Source: Ixodes scapularis
Taxonomy: Eukaryota > Arthropoda > Arachnida > Ixodida > Ixodidae
Reading direction: 5' to 3'
DNA length: 64,000 nucleotides
Assembly (NCBI RefSeq): GCF_016920785.2
Contig: NW_024609884.1
Coordinates: 84,374,069-84,438,068, forward strand
The notes beneath the pieces were generated by a model. It did no database searches. It was not told where the DNA came from and saw only the letters and a program-made list of their open reading frames with translations. Made by a program: the position numbers and the translations under genes. Position 1 is the first letter of the stretch; each line of letters opens with the position of its first letter. Below, piece after piece: positions 11,501 to 23,500 of the stretch.

Positions 11501-14500
11501 CCAACTTTGGCGCCAGACAACCAAATTGTCAGCAAAAAAAGAAAAGAGAATTTGCGCTTTCCGGCGCGCAAGATGGACTGCACACGATGCTACAGAAAAG
11601 CGCTTTGAGAGCGTGCACCACTTATCTTTGGCGCGCGCTGTCTCCGTGCCGGACCACGTGCTATGTTCTCCGTGCTACTCCATGCCAGATTGGTTGCGCT
11701 GGCTTGTGTCATTCGATACGGTCCATCTCAACAGTGTAGAGGAGCAGGCACATATTTGTGCACGCTCGGCTTTGCAGCAAAGGGACCATGTTTCGCGGTA
11801 CGTTGGTGGTTTTTCTGCTGTCGTGCCGTGCAATGTGAGCCTGCGCACATTCGCTCGGGACGAATTATCCAATGCGGAGTTTTCCCGAGTTTAACTATCG
11901 AACTTTTCCTCCCATTTAAAATGTAAGGCGCTCGCCGGGACTTTTGAACATGATCGAATTAAACGAAAAGTCGAATTAACCGAGGTCGAACTAACAAAAG
12001 TTTACGTACGAAAAACACTTTCCATTAAAATCCTGCAGAATTGGTTTTATAAATACAAACCACTTCCAAATTTGGTGTCTGGCAGTTGCAAAAACGTTTT
12101 CCTCATATCCTAAAACTACTTTTGGGATCCTTTTATGTAGTTTTTATTTTCTTTGTACCTTTGTTCCTAAGCATATTTTGCCACTATCAGTACTATTGTC
12201 AGATGTGCCTGACAATAGTCAGACACATCTCGTCTTCCATGTCACCCCACTCGGGGCCTTCCTCCTGTACATGTCTCTTTCCTAGACATTCATTCACCTT
12301 CCTCTGGCCTTTTAGAGCGCAGCTCTTAGGGGCCCGTTTCCGGCTTGAGCAGCGTCGGCGTAATTGCGAGACCACGTGACCCCCCCCACAAGGTCACGAG
12401 ACCCCCTGAGGTCACGTGACCCCCCGAGGCTACGTGACCCCCTGAGGCTACGTGACCCCCTGAGGCTACGTGACCCCCTGAAGTCACGTGACCCCCTGAA
12501 GTCACGTGACCCCCTGAAGTCACGTGACCGCCCGAGGTCACTTGACCGCCCGAGGTCACGTGACCCCCCTAAGGTCACGTGACCCCCTGATGTCACACAA
12601 CCCCCCCCCCCCCCCCGCCCCAAGGTCACGTGACCTCAAGGAGTCACCTATCCCTCGGTACGCTTCCATCCTCCTTCTCAAGAGCAGCGCTCTAACCGGC
12701 GTTACAGGGAATTGTAAACGGCTTTTATTTTTTTTCTTGTTCAAGACTGAACTTTCACACATTTTTCATTCACGTCGGCATTGACGACAGAAATTTGGAA
12801 TTCAGTCCGACACCCTCAGTACTTCTGTGCAGTGGGAAGATGAGAAAGCTCCTTGATGATCATGCCAAGCAATATACCCACATTGCAAAGCGACTGGCAG
12901 CACTGACTTTACTGTCTGCAATTTTTGTCACAAACACGTTAGCGTGACCAATGGAAAGGGTGTCCTACGCATCGCCGAGCACGCACAAGAATTCCAATTG
13001 GCACACCCAGCAGGAAAGACCTCGTTTAGTGACATGTAAATGCCTCTATTACTTTCAGTTTTATTTCAGACAAATTACTTCAAATCACAAAAACCCCACC
13101 TCTCGTAAGGTTGTTCTACTAAATTCACTAATTACAATTCTTAGGCCATGTGTCTCATGAAAACTCCCTTAACCCTTTCACTGCCGGGTTTTTTTCCGAC
13201 TGCTCCTCACCCCCTGCCGGGTTTTCGAGCTCACTGGACGCCACTGTGATGCCATTGCAGATTCCTGAAGATGATGGGTCAAAAGTGTGCTCTTGAGGGT
13301 TGAATTCTTTCTTCTTCCAGTAGAAATTCTGATCGTCAAGTTTTATCTTCTTCCTCCGATTCTTAAACGGCACGGGCTCTTTCTCACTGTCGTCGCTGTA
13401 CAAGTCACTTAGCTGAGCTGCATCATCGTTCTCACTCTCATCTGAGTCAGAATTCACCAACAGTTCCTGAATTTCCTTGTCCGTCAAATCGCGGAAGCAC
13501 GTGGCACGCTTACTCGCCATGCCGGCGCTGCGCCGCGCTGCTGAGACAACGACGAAGCAAAGCGGATGTAGAAACATGCGCTCCATCTGTTGTCTAAAAT
13601 TTAACCTACAAGTTACATGTGTTTAGGTGACCTCTCCATAGATGGCGCAACATGCCCGCATTTTTTTTTTCGCACGAGTTTTCTCGGGAGTGGCAGGGAG
13701 TGAGTTTAAAAGGCAACATGAGTATACTCGGGAGTAGCAGGGGGTGTGCGTGGGTGGTGCCCTGAGTTATCTCGGGAGTGGCAGTCAAAGGGTTAAGGAA
13801 TGCCTGACAAGACCCACAGGAGCTGCAGGGAGGACGCAGGTGTCACCATGCACAAGGTCGAAACCCAACTACACTAGAAACACGAAAAACTACAGAACTG
13901 CATGTATTACGAACAAAATTCCAAATAAACTCCAAACTTCTGGCAAAAAATAAACAAAAAAAGACCCCCGACACGCAACCCTAATTAACTCCGCATCATT
14001 CAAAAGTCTCCTGCGCAACGTACACGCTCAAGTAGGACTCCACAAGGAACTCCAATTTTCCCCTATGTGGCACGGCCGAAACCCACATTTTTTTAGCGAA
14101 CGCTCAAAGCCTGCACTCGCCATCGTACAGTAATATGAATCACACCCACTTATTTCCCGAGGTGACTTCGACGGCGGTATAGATGGTCTTCTCGCAGTCG
14201 AAGTTCTCAATGAGCATCCCGTAGTAGTTGTTGGCGATCTGCTCGTAACTCCCGCCTTTGTCCCGAAAGGTTTGCAGAACCTTCCGCACGCTGTCTCTGC
14301 CATTCAAGGTAGCCTGAGGAAGAGAAAGCAGAGATGAGCTCCCCACACTGATTTTGGTCACCGTGAGAGTGAGATCTAATTTTCCTCTCACCAAGCAAGC
14401 CAAGCATCATCCGCAAATGCAAATAAAATAAGAAAATGCAATACGTCGTCCGTTAGAAAAAAAAAAAAAAAGTGGATCGTTAGGAACAAACTAGTGGCCT

Positions 14501-17500
14501 GGTGAAGTGATACTGAATGCCGGTTGAAATTGCAATCGTTTGCTATTTTCTGTTGGAAGCAATTCACAACCTGTGCTTTTGTTTGAAAATCTTAAGTGGG
14601 GAAGGCATTGCTCCTAAACTTTTTTTTCTTATTTTTACAGGACTATCTGTATGAAATTTTCAAGATACATTCATAGCACACATATAAGAGTAACTGCTAA
14701 GTTTCGTAAAACTGTGCCCATAAGTAATTAAGTTACAATTTTTTTTCAATATGGTTCACTAGCTTCCTTTATTCCAGGCCTGGAGAAATAGCAAAACATA
14801 GTGGGAATGTGAAATTTATAATAAGCATTCCTGTATAGGCATACCAGGGCATAACAAAGCCCTTTTTATTAATTTCTTTTCCAAAATTTGTTTGCACAAC
14901 ATTAAATTTTAACCAGGGCATAACAAAGCCCTTTTTATTAATTTCTTTTCCAAAATTTGTTTGCACAACATTAAATTTTATATTGTTGGTCATATCCTCA
15001 TCCAACAAATTTAATTTGAGTAGTATTCACCGATGTTTGTTTGCAAACAAGCTACCACCCCCTATCGGCGGACCCCTGCGCGCTTCCGGTTTTCCTCTTC
15101 TTTTCCATTTGTCTCTCCTCCTTTTGTTATTTGCACAACTTTGTACAATGCACTAATGTTCTGATAAACCTACTACAGAAACTTCACTAAAGGAAACTCT
15201 TCTTACGCGACCGCTGTGCGTTGCTGAAGAATAAATAAATACACTCTGGAAGTCTACTGGGGCACCAAATACTGTGGCACCCTCGTGGTATCAACTCCCA
15301 CCGAATGTGGTGAATACATTTGTAACACAATTTTCTAAAAAAAAGGAAGCCCTCACAAAGGTATTTAGGAACAGAATAAAAAAAGATATGCATGTGAATT
15401 CATTAAACTGTTCCCAAGACATTGCTAGGATAAGTGCCAATGCCAGTGGAAAAATCAATTTTGAGTAAATGGCAGTTTAAAGTTGCACACACATTTTCAG
15501 CATAGAGCCTGCTTCACGTGGCACGATTCTGCTTGCGATTTTCATTAAGTCACCACCTTGGTTTTTATTTATTTGTTTTCTCTCGAGCGAGCAACGTTGC
15601 AACCAAAAATCACGAAAATTACAAGCAGAATTGTGCCATGTGAAGCGTCTTTACCCGCAGAGTAGCTGGAAGTGTCCTTGCATACTTTCTTTTTGTTCCG
15701 CTGCTGTCTTTACTTAGTCTCAACGGCCGATGACATTGATAGAAAAATCAGAATCTGAAGTAGCGACGCGATGAGCATCGGTATCCTGCTGTGTAGAGGC
15801 GGGCAGCTGATGCTGCCTTCCGATGGTCGCCATGCAAAGAAGCTTGCATGGACCACTTCCATGCATCGAATCCATGCACCAGTGATGTGATTGGCCTAAC
15901 CCATTTTGGAGCACCTTTTGCAGCAGCCAAAACAGTGTTCTGGAGCAGCAAAAGTGGCTTTTGGAGCAGACAAAACAGTCTTTTGGAGCAGCAAAAGTAG
16001 CTTTTGGAGTAGCCAAAACAATGTTTCTGAGCAGCAAAAGGGCTTTTGGAGCAGATATTCTTAGAAAAATATTTGTTTTAAGTGCAGGAGAAACGAGGGG
16101 CACTTTATGTTGTGTTGTCATGTGACGTAACTTGCTGCCTGTGTTTTTACTGCTGAGACATCCCACAAGTGGGATGTCTCAATTATCCTGATATTAATTA
16201 TCCTGATATTGTGTGGACAGGTAATAACCCACCAACAGGCACACCCTCATCTGCCTCATCTGAATGCAATGATTTTGTTGGCCTCTGTTTAGACTTTTGT
16301 TTCACGCAATTAGTTACTCAACCAACCAGAGTGACCCCATTGACGGCGAACGTATTGGACCTTGTTCTCGCTACTCATCCTGAACTCGTTTCACCCATCT
16401 CCTATCTTCCAGGGCTTAGTGATCATTCCATATTGCATTTTAATGTAAAAGCAACAGTACCAAAACCATCAACTAATGTAAAGCAAATTCGAGATTACGC
16501 CAAAGCTAACTTTGATAAAATTAATCTTGACCTTTCAACTTTCCTCGATGAATATTTATCACTCTTCTCAAGTCGCTCAGTAGAAGAAAACTGGAACTTT
16601 TTCAAAACCGAAGTTAATAAACTAACAAATCAGTACATTCCCTTAAGGAGAGTTATCGAAAACTCTCAGTCACCCTGGTTCACCAGAGCCTTAAAACGCT
16701 TATCAAACAAAAAAAAGTGTCTATTTCGCGCCGCAAAATTATCCACGTGCGAGCACTGTTGGTTGCATTATCGTACTGCTGCTGAAGTGTACAAAAAAGC
16801 AATTGAAAACGCCAAACTAGAGTTCATGACTCATAGCCTACCCGCAATGTTGATCAACAATCCTAGACAATTCTGGAATACAATAAACAAAAAGACGCAG
16901 TCATCTATCACACTAAAAACCGCAAATGGTGATTGTATAGCCAGCGATGAGTGTTGAAATTTATTAAATAGTACTTTTGCAGATTCATTCTCTACTGATA
17001 ACATGCACGATTTCCCTTCGCTAGAGAGTGCCGATTACTTGCCCATGGATCCTCTTTTTCTTGATTACGTTGGTGTCGGTCATATCATAGACAAACTCAA
17101 ACTGTCATCTTCAGCAGGAGTGGACAGTATTAATTCCAAGTTTTTACAAAACACTAAACAATACTCCTCAATTATTTTAACAAAATTATTTGAACAGTCT
17201 ATACAAGACGCTGTTCTCCCATCAGACTGGAAGGTAGGGAAGGTGGTACCCATTCACAAGGCTGGAGATAAATATTCCCCTCTTAATTATCGTCCGATCT
17301 CAATAACCAGCATTCCTTGCAAACTTCTTGAACATATAATTTTTTCTCACCTTGTCAACTTCTTAGAATCTAACAACTTCTTCAACAATGCCCAACACGG
17401 TTTTCGAAAATCATTTTCATGTGAAACCCAACTACTATCTTTCACGAATGACCTACATCACATTCTGGACCGAGGATCCCAGGCGGACTGCATTTTTCTG

Positions 17501-20500
17501 GATTTCGCCAAAGCATTTGACAAAGTTTCTCACAATCTTCTGCTTCTAAAACTTTCCAAACTTAACATAGACAATAACGTTCTCGCATGGATACAGTCTT
17601 TTTTAACTCAACGGTCTCAATTTGTCACTGTGAATAACAATAACTCCTCTTTTGTCAAAGTTGCGTCAGGGGTTCCGCAAGGGACAGTCTTAGGGCCGTA
17701 TTCTTAATTTATATTAACGACCTACCCACTAGTGTCTCTTCGTCCGTGTCTCTGTTCGCTGACGACTGTGTACTTTACCGTGAGATTCTCAATCATAATG
17801 ACACCTGTATACTCCAATCAGACATTAATGCTATTTACAGTTGGTCTGACTCGTGGTCTATGAAGCTTAACACTAACAAATGCAAGGTCATGCGTGTGTC
17901 TCGCCAGTCTCAGGACTCTCCTATTTCCTTAATACTCATCTAGAACCGGTATATTCGTACAAATATTTGGGTGTACATATAGCTTCTAACCTTTCATGAA
18001 AAACACATATTCAGCATATTTCAGCTAACGCTAACCGCATGTTAGGTTACATCAAACGAAATTTTTCATTAGCACCTGTCTCACTGAAATTACTCTTTAC
18101 AAGGTTTTAATTCGTCCCAAGTTAGAATATGCAGCTTCTGTCTGGGATCCCGGACTAGTCACTCTCATATCTACATTGGAAGCCGTTCAGAACAGATCCG
18201 CTCGTTTCATCCTCACAAACTATCACCGCACCGCTAGCGTCACCTCTATGAAAACAACTCTCTCATTACCGCCTTTATCTCTACGTCGTAAAATTTCTCG
18301 ACTTTCCCTATTCCATAAAATATATCACCACAATTCTTTCCTGCGCGACAAAATAATTGCTCGGCCTGTCTATGTTTCCTCCCGTCTTGATCATCAACAT
18401 AAGGTGGGCATTCCTAACTCTATCACAACCACGTTTTATTCATCTTTCGTTCCCCGTACATCCCAGGAGTGGAACCACCTTCCCCGGTCGATCGCCATTA
18501 TCGCGGACTCTGACCTCTTTAAAAGTACAATAACTAATTACTTTATTACTGAGTGTGTCTAAATATGTATTATGTTATTTGCATTAACCTTCTTGTTGCT
18601 CTTCCCCTCTGTAATGCCTTCGGGCCCTGAGGGTATAATAAATGAAATGAAATGAAATGAAATGAAAAGTGTACAATACTGTAGGCATTGCCAAGCAATT
18701 CCGTAAAAAAAAGGCTTGCCACCATTTTACTGCTTTCCGACACGCCAGATTTTCATCAAAAGCAAGCAAATGTAAAACAATGAATTACAAGTGTCCCGGC
18801 TGCCTCTCTCGGCAATCATGTTCACATGCACATGAGGGCAAGTTCAGCAGGTTTGCAGTTTCACGTGCTTCGTCGCGCGAGCAGAGACAACGGATGTTCA
18901 ATGGAAACCGAAACAATGCCACTCCGCTCCGTCGCAACTGGTTCCCAAAATAGTATGCAAAATGTAACTGTCCAGCATACGACAAAAAACAGTCCAGCGG
19001 CGCGTGCTTGCTAGGCCGGCAGGCGAGGTACAAGCTAAACACGCAGGCAAAAGAACCTGAGCGCATCGACATGTATGACATCGCGAGCCAGGGTCAAAAA
19101 GTTCTTGGAGCACTTTGTGAACGACTGAACTCGAGACAAACAAGCGTGCTGTGCTAGTTCAGCATGCAGAGATTGCATTTTTTTGCTTTAGCTCACTTCT
19201 CTTCACCAACTTTCTTTCGCGGTAGATTTTTCACATACCGGGGTCCCTCTCGAAAGAAAGCCCACCGAGAGAAACCTAGGTAATCAATACTTCGGCAAGC
19301 AGTCTTTGAGTTAAAGAGGGGTTTCTTTATTAGCGTATGATTTAAACAAGAACCAGAATGTTGATGAACAAGGTTAGAAAGCGTCACATCTGCAGCAACG
19401 TGATATTGATATATTGATATTATTTATTGCACTTGAGAGGTAGAAATGTCCAGGCGTGCAGGTGTTGGGGGAAGGCTGACGCCCATGCACTAGTGTGCCC
19501 ACAACACTGACCTATGCACTCTTACAATATATATACATTTGTATATTGTATATATACAAATGTATATATATAGTATATATATATATATATATATATATTG
19601 CCGCGCGACGTCGGGCAACACCCAAAGTCGCGCGACCACGGTGATTGTGGTCGCACGAGTGCTCCAGCTCGCAAAGTAACTCTCGCCGCGCAAAAACGTG
19701 GTTTTGTTTCACAGAATGACGGCTTGGCTGGCACCCGGCACACTAGCGTCGGAGCGTCCGCACACGCCCGCGTCTATCGCTGAAAAATTTTACAGACACA
19801 CAATGAGATTCCAGAGACGAGAGCGCGAAACGCGAGACGGCGGGAATAAACATGCAAGACTGGATGGACGATTGATGCAGGGTACTTCGTGTTGGGCGGC
19901 CGCTTGCACCACTTAGCTCACGCATGCTCAATAACGGTTCTCAGTTTAGTTTCGGTTTTGAAAGGCGACCGAAAGTGGTCCTTTGGAGCAGGCTTGGTGC
20001 AGATTACCCATATTTTGGAAAAATGTAGCAGAATGTAGCAGGGTTAGCCAATTGACGCAATTTGGCGCAATTAGCGCAATTGGCGCAGCGATCACATCAC
20101 TGATGCACCGTCTCCTAATTCATTCCCTTCATCTCTTGTGGCCACGAATCACGCAGGCAAAGTATGTGAAACTATTAAGACAAAGGGCTCCAAACAATCG
20201 TTAAGATGGCAAAAAGCTAAATGGAGTTGACAAAGCACAGGAACAAGCAGACCGAAGCAGACGATTCGAGGCGATGAGACACGCCTTGGCGGCGTGGTAG
20301 CCGCGGCAATGGAAGGAGAACAAACGTCGCGGCCAATAGTAGTCACGCACTCCCTTGAGCAGGCACTTTGGACAATCACTGCTTTGCAATCGTGAGGCGA
20401 GAAAACGCTGATCACGCAAAAACTATGCTGCAGACACTATTTTGAAGGGTGACAAAAAGAAGACGAAAATCTCTGCTTCAAAGCAAGATCAAGATGGCAG

Positions 20501-23500
20501 CCGTTCGCCAAGTTGAAAGCGAGCGGGAATCACTCAAAGTCTGGCTCGATTTGGAGTTGTTAGTGCAATTTGAAAGCCACCGGGAGCTCGTAAATATCTC
20601 TTTAAACATATTTTTTCAGTGAATTAGAGGCTGATAATTACAAAGGAGGTAATTTATGAAATATACAATATAAAAAAATTGTTTTCTAAAAATCGACTTT
20701 TTCTGCGATTTTTCAGTCTTCAATTTTTGCGTCCCCCGTCAACTTTTTCTGCTGCCGTACACGAGCTGACCTCTACCGGTGGATGAGGGAGCACTTGGGT
20801 CTAGCACATCAGGGGCCGCGAGACCTCTCTCGCAACCTGTGTATTGGTGAGAAGTTACCGCCAAAATACTGCCAGATCGTGAACTCACAAAGAGGTCAAC
20901 AATTTCTCATTGGTTCCTAACGCACGCCCACCAGAAAGCTGAGACGCCACTTCCAATCAGCAGCCGAGAAAGCTCTCGCTCTCACCCGGGACCAAAATCA
21001 AGCCTCGGAAGAGGTCCAATTTTGTGAGCGAGTCAACCACCCAGGGCTCACTTAGTCATTATAGGCAGACGCAGTGCAGAAAGAAGCAGCAAGACAAACA
21101 CAACATGTCTTTCTGTGTGTGTCTCCTCTGTTGTTTCACTCTATTTTGCATTGCTGCTGCCTATAAGGAATCACCCACTTGCCCAAGCTTCGATCTGAAC
21201 TCACTTTGCCAGTCATGGAACGCAAGCCCTGGTCCTTCTTCGACAGCTCTTCTTTGAGGGTGGCCAGGTTCTGCTGCAGGGCGTTCTCATGCCTCCACAG
21301 CTCACTGCGACATGCGCCACAAGTGCGTTACACATTCCTCCACAGCACACACTCTGCTGCATACTAAAATGCTCAGCACATTGGCCCATGTGCTGAACAT
21401 AACAAAATAAAAGGGAAACTTCCGTTTTGTCTATAGTTCAAAATCGGCGAGTGTTTTTCGGTGTTTATCGGATTTATTCGAAAACACGGAACCCAAGCTA
21501 TATGCTATGCGACAATACAAATAAATCTTTTTTTCTTGTAAATCTTAGATGTAACGAATATGGATATAGCGAACACATTTCCGATTCCTGTTAACATCTT
21601 CAGAAACTGGCTCAAAGGTTGTAGAAAGGCACCTTCAAAATTCTCACTATAAAACCAAAACACGAAAGTGCCAATTTTGCTGTCATCTTGATCTAGCAAA
21701 AGAAACTTGAGTGAATAACTTTTCCCAGAAAACCCTCGGCTACTTTCGACACAAAACTAAATGCCCCAGGTTTATCACGCAACTCTAGAAAAATGTTAAA
21801 ACTCGCATGGATTCAATCACAGAGAGAAGTAGTAAAGTGATCCAACTGCAACACACTTTCTTTCTCCTTGCAGGGTGTCCTTCCGTTTCTTCATCTCGTA
21901 AAAACTCTTGTTCTGACTGTCAATACTGATGCGGTGGTTCTCCAACTCCCGAGTCAGCTCCTGCATGGCAAGCACACGTCTCTCATCACTTGGGACAGGG
22001 ATTGATCAAAGGGGCAGTGCAATTATATTCAATTGTTATGTTTTTCCTTTTACACGAGTTTACAGGCACTAGTGGGACTCGAGGATATTTGCACGCAACG
22101 CCACTGGCCAAGAAACTCCTTTGTTGTGGTGTAATTTCAAGGACAAGGGAGCATTTTCTTTTAACCTCTCCTTCGCAAAACTTGATGACGCAGCTAGGCG
22201 GTCACAGTACTGCCCAGTGACGATATTTGAATACGGCTCATAGATTGGACCCGAGCATTGCGTGGACACTCGATTTCGGCTCGTGATAATCAATATAATC
22301 CAATAGCTCGAGCCGCATTTGGGTAGTGGCCTGTGTCCCAATCGCTGCAATGACAACAATAGCCGAACCATAACAATGTCTGGAACTCGGCGCGCGTCCT
22401 GTGCCTTGTCAACCCCAGCGCATGGCTATGATCAACAATGGCGGCATATAATCGGCTCCAGATCACGTGGCTGCTTGTCCTAGCTGTGAGTTGATGGGGT
22501 GAACACTGCTAGTTTTTCTTTAATTTTTTTCTGCACCTTCGATTGCGTGTGGTGAAAAACGGGTGTTTCACAGGCCATTAACGACACGGATCCGTTTTAA
22601 GCAGTATTTGCGCAATGTACAAAAATCGTTGCATCATCCCTTTAAAGAGGGGGGTCACGGCTCCCTTCCTACCCCCAGCCCCAGCCCTCAAGAGCTGGGG
22701 CTGGGGGTAGGAGGGGAGCCGTGTATGGTAAAAAGAGCGTACACCAGCCTTTTTTTAAAGAAATGCTTCATCCTTGTTAAAATTACAATTCTCTTCATCT
22801 GCGACGTCACATCCGTCCATGACATTAAATCTGTGACATTATATTTCTTTGCAGACCCTCCAGTCCCTAAATTTCCATCGCCCCCTTTAAGCCTGGCCCA
22901 TGATCCCATCCCTACTTCGAAGGGTCTCTTGGCACCACACCTGGCCAAATTCCACCCAAGACCAGAGATACACTCTCGCCACACTTCAAGGTAGATTATC
23001 TCCCCGTCGACTAAACATTCGCAGCACAAAGCTGACTCTGGCCGTTACAAGCAGACGGATTATGCTGAGAAACAAGGCTTTCGACCACACTGCATTGAGT
23101 TTATGGTGCTAAGCATCAGAGATATCGCAAATGAACTCGGAAGGAAAGAGAAACTTACATCAATTTTCCTTTCGAGCATGACCTTCTTTTCTGCATCTCG
23201 TTGCGTGTCTTCTTGAAGCTTGTCAATCTGTAAAAAAAAAAAAAAAAAAAGAAGAAAGAAAAAGATAACCGAGGCATTTAAAGCAGGGTATGATTCCATG
23301 GCCACCTTGATATGCTCGACCAGTCAAAATTCTTTTTTATTTGAAGCTAAAGCACCGTTCACACACTTGCAACCGAGTAGGACCAAGAGAGACAAGATCA
23401 GTTTTGAAGCCTCTTGCGACGTCATAGGACCAGATGCGCTGCTGCAGAGCGGGTCCTAAGCCGTCGCAAGGAGCTTGAAAACCCGTCTTGTCTCTCTCGG

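Larger units (their letters stand above)
10791..14149. other. SMC3 intron 15: repeat cluster
   Basis: Holds the possible solo LTR, the 135-bp two-copy repeat, the fold-back element with GTCACGTGAC minisatellite, and the piggyBac deletion derivative. The rest is AT-rich and unremarkable. Confidence 0.7.
15881..20101. mobile_element. Non-autonomous hAT-type element split by a LINE
   Basis: Inverted ends AGTGATGTGAT (15881-15891) and ATCACATCACT (20091-20101) are flanked by catgcacc (15873-15880) and gatgcacc (20102-20109), a 7-of-8 match to a hAT-style 8-bp target duplication. The left end has a run of TTTTGGAGCA-like repeats (15903-16060) and the right end has TTTGGCGCA/AATTGGCGCA repeats (20055-20088). 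This is the same polarity as the element at 28369-31421. About 1.7 kb remain after removing the LINE, and I see no transposase in it. Confidence 0.7.
14314..21204. other. SMC3 intron 14: nested hAT and LINE
   Basis: Contains the identical 69-bp tandem repeat, the hAT-type element split by a LINE, and about 1.1 kb right of it (20110-21204) in which I recognise nothing. Confidence 0.7.

Noticed and set aside
12312..12629. Repeated Gly-His-Val, Arg-Asp-Pro and Gly-Ser-Arg frames
   Set aside because: Frames of the GTCACGTGAC minisatellite, open on both strands as expected for such repeats.
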